From Streptomyces sp. NBC_00162 (lineage in GTDB: Bacteria > Actinomycetota > Actinomycetes > Streptomycetales > Streptomycetaceae), in assembly GCF_024611995.1 (NCBI RefSeq), contig NZ_CP102509.1, positions 1,984,001 to 2,048,000 on the forward strand: a DNA stretch of 64,000 nucleotides, given 5' to 3'. A model generated the notes under the pieces. The model had not been told where the DNA came from. It saw only the letters and a program-made list of their open reading frames with translations, and searched no databases. The translations under genes were made by a program, and so were the position numbers. Shown here piece by piece: positions 24,585-33,990 of this stretch (its first letter is position 1; the number at the start of each line of letters is the position of its first letter).

Positions 24585-26075
24585 ATGACCCAGTCTTCCC
24601 CGCCCCGCCACGCCGTCGTCATCGGCGGCAGTCTGGCCGGCCTGCTCGCGGCCGCCGTACTCGCCGAGTACGCGACGGTCACCGTCGTCGACGCGGACCC
24701 GCTGCCCGAGGGCCCGGCGCCGCGGCGCGGACTCCCGCAGGCCCGGCACACCCACCTCTTGTGGTCCGGTGGCGCCCGCGCCATCGAGAAGATCCTGCCC
24801 GGCATCACCGACGACTGGACGGGCGCGGGCGCCATCCGCCGCAGCCTGCCCACCGATCTGGTGACCAAGACCGCGCAGGGCTGGATCCCGCGCTGCGGGG
24901 AGAAGCAGTTCAACATCTCCTGCAGCCGCGACCTCCTCGACTCGGTGGTCCGCGCCCGGGTGACCGGCCTGAAGGGCGTCTCCACGCTCGAGCAGAGCCG
25001 GGTACGCGCACTGGAGGGCACGGCGGCCCGGGTCACCGGCGTCCGGGTCGACACTGCGGACGAGGAGGGCCTGCTGCTGGCCGCCGACCTCGTGGTCGAC
25101 GCGAGCGGACGCGGCTCGCGCGCCCGGACCTGGCTCCAGGCACTGGGCGTGACCGGTATCCGGCAGGCCGAGGTCGACTCCGGCCTCGTCTACGCGACGA
25201 GGATCTTCGAAGCTCCGGCCGGAGCCCACGAGATGGGCTTCCCCATCGTCAACGTGCAGTCGGACCCCCGGGTGCCCGTCCCCGGGCAGACGGCCACGAT
25301 CGTGCCCATCGAGAACGGCCAGTGGCAGGCCACCCTCTCCGGCACCCGCGGCGGCCAGCCGACCGGCGACCCCGAGCGGTTCATCCCCTTCGCCAAAGGC
25401 ATACGGGACCCGATCGTCGGCGAACTCCTCGAGGGCAAGAAGCCCCTGACGGACGTCGCCGTCACCCAGGGCACCGCCAACCGCCGGATCTACTTCGAGA
25501 AGGCCGACCTGCCCGACGGCTTCTTCGCCGTCGGCGACTCCGTCGCCACCTTCAACCCGCTGTACGGGCAGGGCATGACGGTCGCCGCCCAGGGGCTGCT
25601 GGCCGTACGCTCCCTGCTCCGGCAGAAGGGGCTCGCCCACCCCGGCTTCGGCCGCGAGGCGCAGCGCGCGATCGCCCCCCAGGTGAGCACCGCCTGGGAG
25701 CTCGCCACCTCGCAGGACATCCTGTACCCGGGGGCCACCGGGATGAAGCCGCGCGCCGGAACCGGCCTGCTCAACGCCTACGTCAACCGGCTGATGACGG
25801 GTGCCACCACCCACGAGGCGCTCACCGCCGCCCTGTTCAAGGTGCTCACCATGAGCAGCGCGCCCACCCACTGGCTCAGCCCGCCCGTGGTCTGGCACGT
25901 CCTGCGCGCCTCTGACCGGGACGCTCTCAAGGCGCCGCCCCTCACCGCCGCCGAGCGGGCCGTCGCCGGGCTCGGCCCGGTGCCCGGCCCGTCCGGACCC
26001 GTGACGGACCCTGTGGACCCGGTGGACCCGTCGGACCCGGTCGGCCCGGCCGACCCCGTCGGACAGGCCCGGTGA
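24585..26075 (+). CDS. FAD-dependent monooxygenase (epoxidase/halogenase-like)
   Basis: A 496-residue flavoprotein. The dinucleotide fold starts at once (HAVVIGGSLAGLLAAAVLAEYA, then VTVVDAD). The second FAD motif, GDSVATFNPLYGQGMTVAAQG near residues 315-335, is characteristic of a monooxygenase group related to squalene epoxidase and polyether epoxidases such as LasC. Asp/Gly in VDASGRGSR also fits. The C-terminus is a Pro/Asp/Val-rich tail of repeated DPV units. The start at 24585 follows GAGAG. Its TGA overlaps the GTG of the next gene. The substrate is unknown. Confidence 0.85.
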   Translation: MTQSSPPRHAVVIGGSLAGLLAAAVLAEYATVTVVDADPLPEGPAPRRGLPQARHTHLLWSGGARAIEKILPGITDDWTGAGAIRRSLPTDLVTKTAQGWIPRCGEKQFNISCSRDLLDSVVRARVTGLKGVSTLEQSRVRALEGTAARVTGVRVDTADEEGLLLAADLVVDASGRGSRARTWLQALGVTGIRQAEVDSGLVYATRIFEAPAGAHEMGFPIVNVQSDPRVPVPGQTATIVPIENGQWQATLSGTRGGQPTGDPERFIPFAKGIRDPIVGELLEGKKPLTDVAVTQGTANRRIYFEKADLPDGFFAVGDSVATFNPLYGQGMTVAAQGLLAVRSLLRQKGLAHPGFGREAQRAIAPQVSTAWELATSQDILYPGATGMKPRAGTGLLNAYVNRLMTGATTHEALTAALFKVLTMSSAPTHWLSPPVVWHVLRASDRDALKAPPLTAAERAVAGLGPVPGPSGPVTDPVDPVDPSDPVGPADPVGQAR

Positions 26076-27229
26076 GCGGCGGACTCCTGCTCTACCTGCC
26101 GGGATCCGTCATGATCCTGGCTCTGCTGATCAAGGCGCCGACGCTGCGCAGGGACTGGGACCAGCCCCTGATCCGGGCCGCGTGCGCGCTGCTGGTCGTG
26201 GGCGCCCCCCTCACGTTCCTGGCGTCGCCGTCGACGATCTCCAAGGTCAACCGGCTCACCGGCGTGGTGAACTTCTCCGCGCCGCTGGTTTTCGGTCTGA
26301 TCACCGTCTTCTCGGGGACGTGCGTGGTACTGGTCCTGCAGTGGCGCGGCGGCCCGCCCGCGGCCGTGCGGCGGGCCACCCGGCTGACCGTGGCCACGTA
26401 CGGCGCGGCGACCGTGGCGATCGTCGTGCTGTTCGTGATCGGCGACGCGCCGGTGGAACGGGTCCGGGACCTGGACACGTACTACGCCACGACGCCGTGG
26501 ATCCGCGAGATGGTCGTCTGCTTCCTGCTGGCCCACACCGTCGGAACCTCGGCGCTGACCCTGCTGTGCGGGAAGTGGCTGTGGCACGCGGACCGATCGC
26601 TGCGCCCGCTGCGCACCGGGCTGGCGCTGATCGTGTTCGGCGGGCTGCTGGACCTGACCTACCTCGGGGCGAAGTGGGCCTCGGTGGCGGCCCGCTGGGC
26701 CGGCCGGGACTGGGTGGTCTCGGCGGACCTGGCCCTGTGGCTGGCCTCCGGGGCGGCCCTGATGATCGGTGCGGGGTTCCTGGTCCCGCTGGCCGGCGGG
26801 TCGGCGGCCTGGCAGGACTTCAGCCGGTACCGGCGGCTGCATCCGCTGTGGAAGGCGCTGCGCGGGTGCGCGGCCGCCCGGGTACGGACCGTGCCGCTGG
26901 CCTGGTGGTCACCGGTCGGGATCCGCCTCATCCACCGCGAGTCCGTCATCGACGACGGCATCCTGGCGCTGGCCTCCTGGTTCGACCCCGCCGTGCGGCT
27001 CACGGCGTACGAGGCGGCGCGCGGGCAGGGCCTGAGCGAGGCCCGGGCGGCCGTGGTCGCGGACGCGGCCGTGCTCGCCGCGGCCTGCCGGCGCAGGGCG
27101 GCCGCCGGGCAGGGCGGGCACCCGGACCCGTACCGGCTGGGCAGCGGACCGCTGGACGCCCTGGCCCGGGAGTTCCAGACCTCCCCCATCGTCGCCGCGG
27201 CCCGTGAGGCGGCCACGGCGGGGACCTGA
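26072..27229 (+). CDS. MAB_1171c-like putative transporter or sensor membrane protein
   Basis: The 385-residue protein has about seven hydrophobic segments in the first 250 residues and a soluble C-terminal part with HRESVIDDGILALASWF, an E/D-rich helix characteristic of the MAB_1171c group as I remember it. The GTG at 26072 overlaps the monooxygenase stop (GTGA), so expression is coupled. Seven helices plus a cytosolic tail could serve export or signalling, and no transport motif is evident. It is the last gene of the HTH/ImmA-like/monooxygenase operon and ends before a strong hairpin. Confidence 0.7.
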   Translation: MSGGLLLYLPGSVMILALLIKAPTLRRDWDQPLIRAACALLVVGAPLTFLASPSTISKVNRLTGVVNFSAPLVFGLITVFSGTCVVLVLQWRGGPPAAVRRATRLTVATYGAATVAIVVLFVIGDAPVERVRDLDTYYATTPWIREMVVCFLLAHTVGTSALTLLCGKWLWHADRSLRPLRTGLALIVFGGLLDLTYLGAKWASVAARWAGRDWVVSADLALWLASGAALMIGAGFLVPLAGGSAAWQDFSRYRRLHPLWKALRGCAAARVRTVPLAWWSPVGIRLIHRESVIDDGILALASWFDPAVRLTAYEAARGQGLSEARAAVVADAAVLAAACRRRAAAGQGGHPDPYRLGSGPLDALAREFQTSPIVAAAREAATAGT

Positions 27230-27307
27230 GCCCCGGGGCAAGGGGCACGGATCGGTCTTCCGGCCCGTTACCGAGGGATACGCGGCACCCGCTCCGGCAC
27301 AGCACGG

Positions 27308-27333
27308 CGCCCCGGGCCCAAGGGCCCGGGGCG
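27308..27333. terminator. Bidirectional hairpin between the MAB_1171c operon and folD
   Basis: CGCCCCGGGCCC at 27308-27319 and GGGCCCGGGGCG at 27322-27333 are perfect reverse complements separated by AA. It lies between two convergent genes. Confidence 0.7.
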
Positions 27334-27350
27334 TTCGGCTCTCAGGGGAC

Positions 27351-28235
27351 TCAGAGGTCCGCGAGGGCCAGCCCCGCCTGCGCGGCGGCGGCCTGGACGG
27401 TCTGCTCCAGCAGCACGGCGATGGTCATCGGGCCGACCCCGCCCGGTACCGGCGTGATCAGCGAGGCGCGGGCGGCGGCGGACTCGAAGTGCACGTCGCC
27501 GACGTTGCCCTCGTTGTACCCGGCGTCCAGGACCACGGCGCCCGGCTTGATGTCCTCGCCGCGGATGAACTCGGCCTTGCCCACGGCGGCGACCAGCACG
27601 TCGGCCTGGCGCACGATCGAGGGAAGGTCCCGGGTGCGGGAGTGGCAGTAGGTGACGGTGGCGTTCTGCTCCAGCAGCAGCATCCCGGCCGGCTTGCCCA
27701 GGATCGCGCTGCGGCCGACGACCACGGCGTGCTTGCCGGTGAGGTCCACGTCGTAGGCGGCGAGCAGGCGCATGATGCCGCCGGGGGTGCAGGAGACGAA
27801 GCCCGGCAGGCCGAAGCCCATGGCGGCGAAGGAGTGCATCGTGACGCCGTCGACGTCCTTGCCGGGGGCGATGGCCTCGAAGGCGGCGCGCTCGTCGATG
27901 TGGTGCGGGACGGGGTGCTGGAGCAGGATGCCGCTGATCTCCGGGTCCTCGGAGAGCGCGGTGAGGGTGGCGACCAGTTCCTCGGTGGTGGTCTCGGCCG
28001 GCAGCTCCACGTGGCGGGAGGTGATCCCGGCCTTGGCGCAACGGTTCTGCTTCATGCGCACGTAGGTGACGGAGGCGGGGTCCTCACCGACCAGCACGGT
28101 CGCGAGACAGGGCGCGGTGCCGGTGCGCTCGGTGATCTTGGCCGCGTAGGCGGCGGTCTGCTCCGAGATGCGGCGGGCGAGGGCGGTGCCGTCCATCAGC
28201 TGGGCAGAGGCAGTGGCAGTCTGGGCAGTCGTCAC
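27351..28235 (-). CDS. folD: Bifunctional methylenetetrahydrofolate dehydrogenase/methenyltetrahydrofolate cyclohydrolase
   Basis: A 294-residue NADP-dependent enzyme that interconverts one-carbon folates. Signatures include PASVTYVRMKQNRCAKAGI with the active-site Tyr and Lys, GILLQHPVPHHID, KDVDG, and the Rossmann segment VVVGRSAILGKPAGMLLL, ending near TPVPGGVGPMTIAVLLEQT. The GTG at 28235 follows CAGGAG at good spacing. An internal ATG at 28196 is less likely. It is monocistronic and divergent from a methyltransferase gene. Confidence 0.97.
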   Translation of the reverse strand: MTTAQTATASAQLMDGTALARRISEQTAAYAAKITERTGTAPCLATVLVGEDPASVTYVRMKQNRCAKAGITSRHVELPAETTTEELVATLTALSEDPEISGILLQHPVPHHIDERAAFEAIAPGKDVDGVTMHSFAAMGFGLPGFVSCTPGGIMRLLAAYDVDLTGKHAVVVGRSAILGKPAGMLLLEQNATVTYCHSRTRDLPSIVRQADVLVAAVGKAEFIRGEDIKPGAVVLDAGYNEGNVGDVHFESAAARASLITPVPGGVGPMTIAVLLEQTVQAAAAQAGLALADL

Positions 28236-28421
28236 GGGGTCTCCTGAACGTCGCTGCGTATCGCGGTTCGCGGTTCGCCCAGGCGCGCGGCAGTCGGCGT
28301 ACGACACGTACGCCGGGCCGCTCCCCGGTGGTGATCCACCCGAACGCCAGTCACGGCCCGCCGACCACTGTAGTCGACATATCCGGTGGTTCGCCCGGGT
28401 CCGACCTGCGACGATCAGTGC

Positions 28422-29183
28422 ATGACGCGCACTTTCGACCATCTTGTCGCAGAGGCCGAGTCGGTTTCCGTGGAGGGCTGGGACTTCTCCTGGCTCGACG
28501 GCCGGGCCACCGAGCAGCGCCCGTCCTGGGGCTACCAGGGGCTGCTCGGCGAGCGCCTGGCCCGTGTCCGGTCCGCGCTGGACATCCAGACCGGCGGCGG
28601 TGAGGTGCTGGCCGGGGCGGGGCCCCTGCCCCCGCTGATGGCGGCCACCGAGTCCTGGCCGCCGAACATCGAGCGGGCGACCCGGCTGCTGCACCCGCTG
28701 GGCGCGGTGGTGGTCGCCGACGCCGACGAGCCGCCGCTGCCCTTCGGCGACGAGGCCTTCGAGCTGGTCACCAGCCGGCACCCGGTGACCATCTGGTGGG
28801 ACGAGATCGCGCGGGTCCTGCGGCCCGGCGGCACGTACCTGTCCCAGCAGGTCGGTCCGGCGAGCGTCTTCGAGCTGGTCGAGTTCTTCCTCGGCCCGCA
28901 GCCGGAGGAGATCCGGCGCGGCCGGCACCCCGACGACGCGGTGACCGACGCCACCAAAGCCGGCCTCGAAGTCGTCGATCTGCGCTCGGAACGGCTGCGC
29001 ACGGAGTTCCACGACATCGGAGCCGTGATCTACTTTCTCCGGAAGGTGATCTGGATGGTGCCCGGCTTCACGGTCGGGCAGTACCGGGACCGGTTGCGCG
29101 AGCTGCACGAACAGATCGAAAACGAAGGCCCGTTCGTCGCGCACACCGCCCGCTTCCTCATCGAAGCCCGCAAAACGGGATGA
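28422..29183 (+). CDS. Class I SAM-dependent methyltransferase
   Basis: The protein has 253 residues. It has the seven-strand methyltransferase layout, with a strongly modified glycine motif (LDIQTGGGEVLAG), acidic VVADADEPPLPFGDEAFELV and post-motif ARVLRPGGTYLSQQVG. The substrate is unknown. No clear ribosome site precedes the ATG at 28422, so translation may be leaderless. The divergent intergenic region toward folD (28236-28421) probably contains both promoters. The sigma factor gene follows 216 bases later. Confidence 0.8.
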   Translation: MTRTFDHLVAEAESVSVEGWDFSWLDGRATEQRPSWGYQGLLGERLARVRSALDIQTGGGEVLAGAGPLPPLMAATESWPPNIERATRLLHPLGAVVVADADEPPLPFGDEAFELVTSRHPVTIWWDEIARVLRPGGTYLSQQVGPASVFELVEFFLGPQPEEIRRGRHPDDAVTDATKAGLEVVDLRSERLRTEFHDIGAVIYFLRKVIWMVPGFTVGQYRDRLRELHEQIENEGPFVAHTARFLIEARKTG

Positions 29184-29311
29184 CGAATGAGGGCGGACGG
29201 ATCCACGCCGATTAGGTTGCGCGGCCACAGCGTGGCGCAGGTCACTCAATTCAGCGCGTAACGAATCGACTCGGGCATGCGATGAACCGACAGGTGTCCT
29301 CGCGCGGCCCC

Positions 29312-29338
29312 GGAATACAGACCCCCCTCGGGTCTGTT
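29312..29338 (+). promoter_or_regulatory. Candidate sigma-R-type promoter overlapping a hairpin, upstream of the sigma factor gene
   Basis: GGAAT at 29312-29316 and GTT at 29336-29338, 19 bases apart, match the GGAAT/GTT pattern of the thiol-stress sigma factor SigR. The spacer is an inverted repeat (ACAGACCC at 29317-29324, GGGTCTGT at 29330-29337). From established work, the second hrdB promoter in S. coelicolor is SigR dependent. The start would fall about 55 bases before the GTG at 29400. The same hairpin, followed by TTTCCC, could instead terminate the methyltransferase transcript. Confidence 0.5.
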
Positions 29339-29399
29339 TCCCGAGTCCGCGCGATGATGTCCCGCCCACCCCATATCTGTTCGCAACGAGAGGCTCCTT

Positions 29400-30986
29400 G
29401 TGTCGCTCAGCCCGTCCCGTACGTTCCCTCCGGAGATCGCCGAATCGGAGGCCCTCGTCGCGCTCGTCGAGCGCGGCCGCGAGCAGGGTCACATCAACGG
29501 TGACGACGTGCGCCAGGCCTTCGAGGCCGGCCGCATCCCGGTGGACCAGTGGAAGCGGGTCCTGCGCAGCCTGAACCAGGTCCTGGACGAGGAGGGTGTC
29601 GCCCTCCACGTCAGCGCCGCCCCCGCCACCAAGGCTGCCGCCAAGAAGCCCCGCAAGGCAGCCGCCGCCCCCGCCCGCACCGTGGCCAAGAAGGCCGCCG
29701 CGGCGCCGCGCCCCATCGGCGCGCGCAAGGCCTCGGCCGCCGCCCCGGCCACCGCTGCGGCGATATCCGCTCCGTCGGCCCCCGCCACCGAGGACGAGGC
29801 GACGGCCGAGGCCGCCGCCGAGCCGAAGAAGCGGACGGTCAAGAAGACCGCGACCGCCGCGAAGAAGACCGCCACCAAGAAGACGGCGGCGAAGAAGACC
29901 AGCGCCAAGGACGCCGACGAGGGCGAGACCCCCGCGGCCGAGGGCGAGGACTGGGCAGCCGAGGACCTCGCCGACGAGGCCGAGGAGGAGACTCCCAAGG
30001 CCGGCGGCACCCAGGGCTTCGTGCTGTCCGACGACGACGAGGACGACGCCCCGGCGCAGACGGTCATGGTGGCCGGTGCCACCGCCGACCCCGTCAAGGA
30101 CTACCTCAAGCTCATCGGCAAGGTGCCGCTCCTCAACGCCGAGCAGGAGGTCGAGCTCGCCAAGCGCATCGAGGCGGGCCTGTTCTCCGAGTACAAGCTC
30201 GAAGAGGAGGAGGACCACAAGCCCGCCTTCAAGCGCGAGCTGGAGATCCTGGTCGAGGACGGCCGCCGTGCGAAGAACCACCTGCTGGAGGCCAACCTCC
30301 GCCTCGTGGTCTCCCTCGCCAAGCGCTACACCGGCCGCGGCATGCTCTTCCTGGACCTGATCCAGGAGGGCAACGTCGGCCTGATCCGCGCCGTGGAGAA
30401 GTTCGACTACACCAAGGGCTTCAAGTTCTCCACGTATGCGACCTGGTGGATCCGGCAGGCGATCACGCGTGCCATGGCCGACCAGTCGCGCACCATCCGC
30501 ATCCCGGTGCACATGGTCGAGATCATCAACAAGCTCGCCCGCGTGCAGCGCCAGATGCTCCAGGACCTGGGCCGCGAGCCCACCCCGGAGGAGCTGGGCA
30601 AGGAACTCGACATGACCCCCGAGAAGGTCATCGAGGTCCAGAAGTACGGCCGCGAGCCGATCTCCCTGCACACCCCCCTGGGTGAGGAGGGCGACAGCGA
30701 GTTCGGTGACCTCATCGAGGACTCCGAGGCGGTCGTGCCCGCGGACGCGGTCTCCTTCACCTTCCTCCAGGAGCAGCTCCAGTCCATCCTGGGCACGCTC
30801 TCCGAGCGCGAGGCGGGCGTGGTCTCCATGCGCTACGGCCTCAACGACGGCCAGCCGAAGACCCTGGACGAGATCGGCCGCGTGTACGGGGTCACCCGTG
30901 AGCGCATCCGCCAGATCGAGTCCAAGACCATGTCGAAGCTGCGCCACCCGTCGCGTTCGCAGGTGCTGCGCGACTACCTGGACTAA
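29400..30986 (+). CDS. hrdB: Principal-type RNA polymerase sigma factor, HrdB family
   Basis: A 528-residue group 1 sigma-70 protein. After the N-terminal [20 protein letters not shown] comes a long Lys/Ala-rich stretch (residues about 75-180) and an acidic stretch, as in streptomycete HrdB. Region 1.2 starts near residue 230 ([16 protein letters not shown]), and region 2 covers about 293-375 with the melting/-10 recognition segment [18 protein letters not shown]. Region 4.2 lies near 488-520 ([20 protein letters not shown]). The linker [19 protein letters not shown] differs from the S. coelicolor HrdB sequence I remember. The GTG at 29400 follows GAGAGG. Whether it is the only HrdB cannot be told from this window. 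Confidence 0.9.
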   Translation: MSLSPSRTFPPEIAESEALVALVERGREQGHINGDDVRQAFEAGRIPVDQWKRVLRSLNQVLDEEGVALHVSAAPATKAAAKKPRKAAAAPARTVAKKAAAAPRPIGARKASAAAPATAAAISAPSAPATEDEATAEAAAEPKKRTVKKTATAAKKTATKKTAAKKTSAKDADEGETPAAEGEDWAAEDLADEAEEETPKAGGTQGFVLSDDDEDDAPAQTVMVAGATADPVKDYLKLIGKVPLLNAEQEVELAKRIEAGLFSEYKLEEEEDHKPAFKRELEILVEDGRRAKNHLLEANLRLVVSLAKRYTGRGMLFLDLIQEGNVGLIRAVEKFDYTKGFKFSTYATWWIRQAITRAMADQSRTIRIPVHMVEIINKLARVQRQMLQDLGREPTPEELGKELDMTPEKVIEVQKYGREPISLHTPLGEEGDSEFGDLIEDSEAVVPADAVSFTFLQEQLQSILGTLSEREAGVVSMRYGLNDGQPKTLDEIGRVYGVTRERIRQIESKTMSKLRHPSRSQVLRDYLD

Positions 30987-31000
30987 ACCGGTCCGGCCGG

Positions 31001-32815
31001 TCAGGCCAGCCGGAAGACGGGCCCTCGTGGCGTGAACGGCAGGGAGGCACCCTGCGGAACCAGATAGGCGTGCTCGCGCCGGATCCGCAGGGTGTCGCAC
31101 CACCCGTCCGTGATCACCAGCACCGGGGCCCCGGGCGGGAAGTCCTCCGCCCGCTGCAGCAGGTCGATGCCCGGTTGCAGTACGGTCCCGCCCCGGCCTC
31201 GCACCTTCACCCGGCCCGCGATCTCACCCGGGGGCAGATAGCCCGCGTCGTACGGCGCCGCGTCGCAGAAGACGACGCGTGCCGCCGGTACGTCGCGGGC
31301 TTCGGCGTACGAGGCGATGGCGCCCAGCGCCTTGCCGAGCAGGGCGGTGTCCATCGACCCCGAGGTGTCGAGCACCACCCCGAAGGTGCAGCGCGCCACC
31401 TCCTCGGGCGGGAAGTAACGGCCCGCGCGCGGGATGTCCGGGGTGGAGGCCTGGCGGCGCGCCGGGCGCGCGTAGGACCGTACGGGCACGGGCCGCGGCA
31501 CGTACTCGTCGAACCAGCGGGCGAGCCGGGCGTCCCAGGGCACCGGCGGGTGGGCGAGCGCCCGGATCTCCTGGATCAGACCGGCGGGCAGCAGGCCGCG
31601 CTCCCCGTACGCGTGCAGGTCGAAGCCCTGGACCAGGCCGCGCCGGTAGAACTCGTCGAGGTCCGTGTACGGGCCGCTCCCCGGGTGGGGCAGCGGCTCG
31701 CCCAGGATGTCCCCGAGGCCCTTGCCGCGCAGGGTGGCGAGGCGGCGCATGCGGCGCAGGTCCGTGGTGATGCGGTCGTAGACCTCCTCCACGGACAGGT
31801 CCCGCAGCGCGGGGTCGTGGAGCAGCCCTTCGGGCATCTCGCCGACGCCCATCTCCACGAGCCAGCCGTTGACCACGTAGTCGGCGGCGACGTTGTGCAG
31901 GTACGGGTCGCGGGCGCCGCGGCGCTCGCCGTGGCGCAGGGCGGCGTGCAGCATCTCGTGGGCGAGGATGAACCGCCACTCCTCGTCCCCGAACGTGCGC
32001 AGCGGGTTGATGTAGATCTCCCCGGCGGTGGCACTGACGGCGGCGACGGAGATGTTCTGGGCGCGGGCCAGCTCGGCGTCGGCGACGACGGTCAGACCGG
32101 CGGCCAGCCCGCCGAGCAGCGGGTACGAGGAGACGAACCAGCTGAGCGCGCGGTCCCAGGGGCGCTGCGCCACGCGTTCGCCGGTGATCCGGTCGCGGCG
32201 GCCGCCCGCGACGTCCATGGCGGCGGAGACACTGCGGGTCAGGGCGGCGGCGAAGGCCGTCTGCCAGTCGGGGACCCGGTTGAGGCTGGAGCGGTGCCAC
32301 GTCAGCAGCCACTGGTCGGACTCGCCGCCCGCCGTACCGCAGAGGGCGAGGGCGGGCGGGATGCCGTCCCGCCGCCAGCGGGCGGCCAGCTGTTCCTCGT
32401 CCCCGCCGGGGTACGCGGCGGGGAGGTGCTCCGGGGCCCGGCCGGCCGGGAAGGTGAGCAGGAAGCGGTTGACCACCGTGCAGCGCGCGGCCCGGTCGTA
32501 GGGGTCGGGCTGGGCGCGGTGGCGGTCCTCGGCCGCCGGGACGTGGCCGAAGCCCAGGTGCAGGAGGCAGTGGGCGAGGGCCCAGGCCCACTCGGCGGGC
32601 TCGGCCCGGAGGGTGGGGTGGGCGTGGACGTGGCCGTTGGAATCGACGGCGGCCAGGCCCTCGGCCGGGCACAGCCGGCAGTTCTTGCGGCGGCAGAACT
32701 CGACCTCGAGGGCGGCGAAGGCCGGGTTCCGCTTCACCAGCAGGAGTCCCGCGGCGTAGGCCTCGGCGGCCGGGTCCGGCGGGGCGGCCTTGCCGCGGGA
32801 GCGGGCGCCGCTCAC
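31001..32815 (-). CDS. VWA-like domain and putative metallopeptidase protein (MoxR partner)
   Basis: A 604-residue protein with two recognisable parts. The N-terminal part has a cysteine group (C41, C46, C49) and a zinc-peptidase-like HEMLH at residues 286-290 in FILAHEMLHAALRHGER. The C-terminal part is a VWA-like fold with the metal-adhesion motif DTSGSMD near residue 483. Proteins of this kind work with MoxR AAA+ ATPases in complex assembly. Its GTG at 32815 overlaps the MoxR stop (GTGA). It converges closely on the sigma factor gene, with only 14 bases between the stops. Confidence 0.82.
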   Translation of the reverse strand: MSGARSRGKAAPPDPAAEAYAAGLLLVKRNPAFAALEVEFCRRKNCRLCPAEGLAAVDSNGHVHAHPTLRAEPAEWAWALAHCLLHLGFGHVPAAEDRHRAQPDPYDRAARCTVVNRFLLTFPAGRAPEHLPAAYPGGDEEQLAARWRRDGIPPALALCGTAGGESDQWLLTWHRSSLNRVPDWQTAFAAALTRSVSAAMDVAGGRRDRITGERVAQRPWDRALSWFVSSYPLLGGLAAGLTVVADAELARAQNISVAAVSATAGEIYINPLRTFGDEEWRFILAHEMLHAALRHGERRGARDPYLHNVAADYVVNGWLVEMGVGEMPEGLLHDPALRDLSVEEVYDRITTDLRRMRRLATLRGKGLGDILGEPLPHPGSGPYTDLDEFYRRGLVQGFDLHAYGERGLLPAGLIQEIRALAHPPVPWDARLARWFDEYVPRPVPVRSYARPARRQASTPDIPRAGRYFPPEEVARCTFGVVLDTSGSMDTALLGKALGAIASYAEARDVPAARVVFCDAAPYDAGYLPPGEIAGRVKVRGRGGTVLQPGIDLLQRAEDFPPGAPVLVITDGWCDTLRIRREHAYLVPQGASLPFTPRGPVFRLA

Positions 32816-33873
32816 CTGCGGGCCTCGACCAGCCGGGGCATGTCCCGGGCGGCCTCGACGAGGAACCAGGAGGGCAGTACGGGCAGGCCGTCGGCGTCGT
32901 CGGCGATGACGGTCTGGGCCACCTCGACGGAGATCTCGGCGAGCTGGACGAGCAGCGACTTGAAGCGGTACGCGGACTGCCGCAGGGCGGGCGAGACGTG
33001 TTCCTTCTGCGCCGGGAGCTCCTTGAGCAGCCGGCCTCGGAAGGCCTCGGCGAGGTAGTAGAGGAGATCGCGGTCGGCGAGGCGGCCGGGCCAGGAGGCG
33101 TCGCCCTTCATGATCGCCTCGATGCCGAAGGTATGGCGGACGATCTTGGCGTAGCCGCAGAAGGACACGGCGTGCGCGGGGGTGAGGGTGCCGTGCGCGA
33201 TCACCTTCAGGGTCTGCTCGTCCAGCTCCGTCCCGAAGGAGTGCAGGGCGTCGGAGAGCATGTGCCAGGAGCGCGGGGTGGAGAACGCCTCCTCCGTCTT
33301 GGGCGGCTGCGACCAGAGGTGGTCGGGGCGGTCGGTGAGGTAGTCGGTGACCCAGGGGTGGATGCCGTTCTCGCCGGCCCAGACCAGCCAGTCCCGCGCG
33401 GACGCCTGGAGGTGGACGTGGGTGAGGCGGTTGACGAGGGCGGAGGCGATGGGCCGGGCCAGCGCGTTGTCGGTGGCGCGGTTGCCCGCTCCGATCACGA
33501 TGGAGCCCGCGGGCAGCTCGTAGGAGCCGATCCGGCGGTCCAGGATCAGCGAGTAGAAGGCCTTCTGGACGTCGGGGCTCGCGGCGTTGAGCTCGTCGAG
33601 GAAGAGGCAGTACGGCTCGTCGCGCGCGATGGCCTCGGGCGGGCAGAAGACGGACCGGCCGTCACGGATCTGCGGGACGCCGATGAGGTCCTCGGGGGCG
33701 AGCTGGGTGCCGAGCAGGCTGACGCATTCCAGGCCGAGCGAGTCGGCGAACTTCCGGACGAGCGAGGACTTGCCGATGCCGGGCGCGCCCCACAGGAACA
33801 CGGGCCGCACGGTGGCGAGGCCGAGGAGAAGTTCGGGGATCTGGGCGGGGGTGACGGTGACGGCAGCCTGCAC
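32812..33873 (-). CDS. MoxR-type AAA+ ATPase
   Basis: From the GTG at 33873 the protein has 353 residues. Walker A is GAPGIGKSS (residues 29-37), Walker B is LFLDELN (about 90-96), and a sensor segment VIGAGNRATDNALARP follows. MoxR ATPases remodel or load cofactors into partner complexes, usually together with a VWA protein, as encoded directly downstream. An in-frame start at 33945 would add 24 poorly conserved residues. The client complex is unknown. Confidence 0.87.
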   Translation of the reverse strand: MQAAVTVTPAQIPELLLGLATVRPVFLWGAPGIGKSSLVRKFADSLGLECVSLLGTQLAPEDLIGVPQIRDGRSVFCPPEAIARDEPYCLFLDELNAASPDVQKAFYSLILDRRIGSYELPAGSIVIGAGNRATDNALARPIASALVNRLTHVHLQASARDWLVWAGENGIHPWVTDYLTDRPDHLWSQPPKTEEAFSTPRSWHMLSDALHSFGTELDEQTLKVIAHGTLTPAHAVSFCGYAKIVRHTFGIEAIMKGDASWPGRLADRDLLYYLAEAFRGRLLKELPAQKEHVSPALRQSAYRFKSLLVQLAEISVEVAQTVIADDADGLPVLPSWFLVEAARDMPRLVEARR

Positions 33874-33967
33874 GGGCGTGGATGTCCTCGGGAGTTCGGG
33901 TGCTGTGGTGCGGCCAGTGTGGGCACACCACAGCACCCGGAGCATCCTGTTTTCCGGGGGCCCGCAA

Positions 33968-33990
33968 GGCCTCCCGAGGCCCCGGAGGCC
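33968..33990 (-). terminator. Possible terminator after the START-like gene
   Basis: GGCCTCC at 33968-33974 pairs with GGAGGCC at 33984-33990 in a tract of repeated purine/pyrimidine GC words (33960-34012) between two minus-strand genes. The stem is short. Confidence 0.35.
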
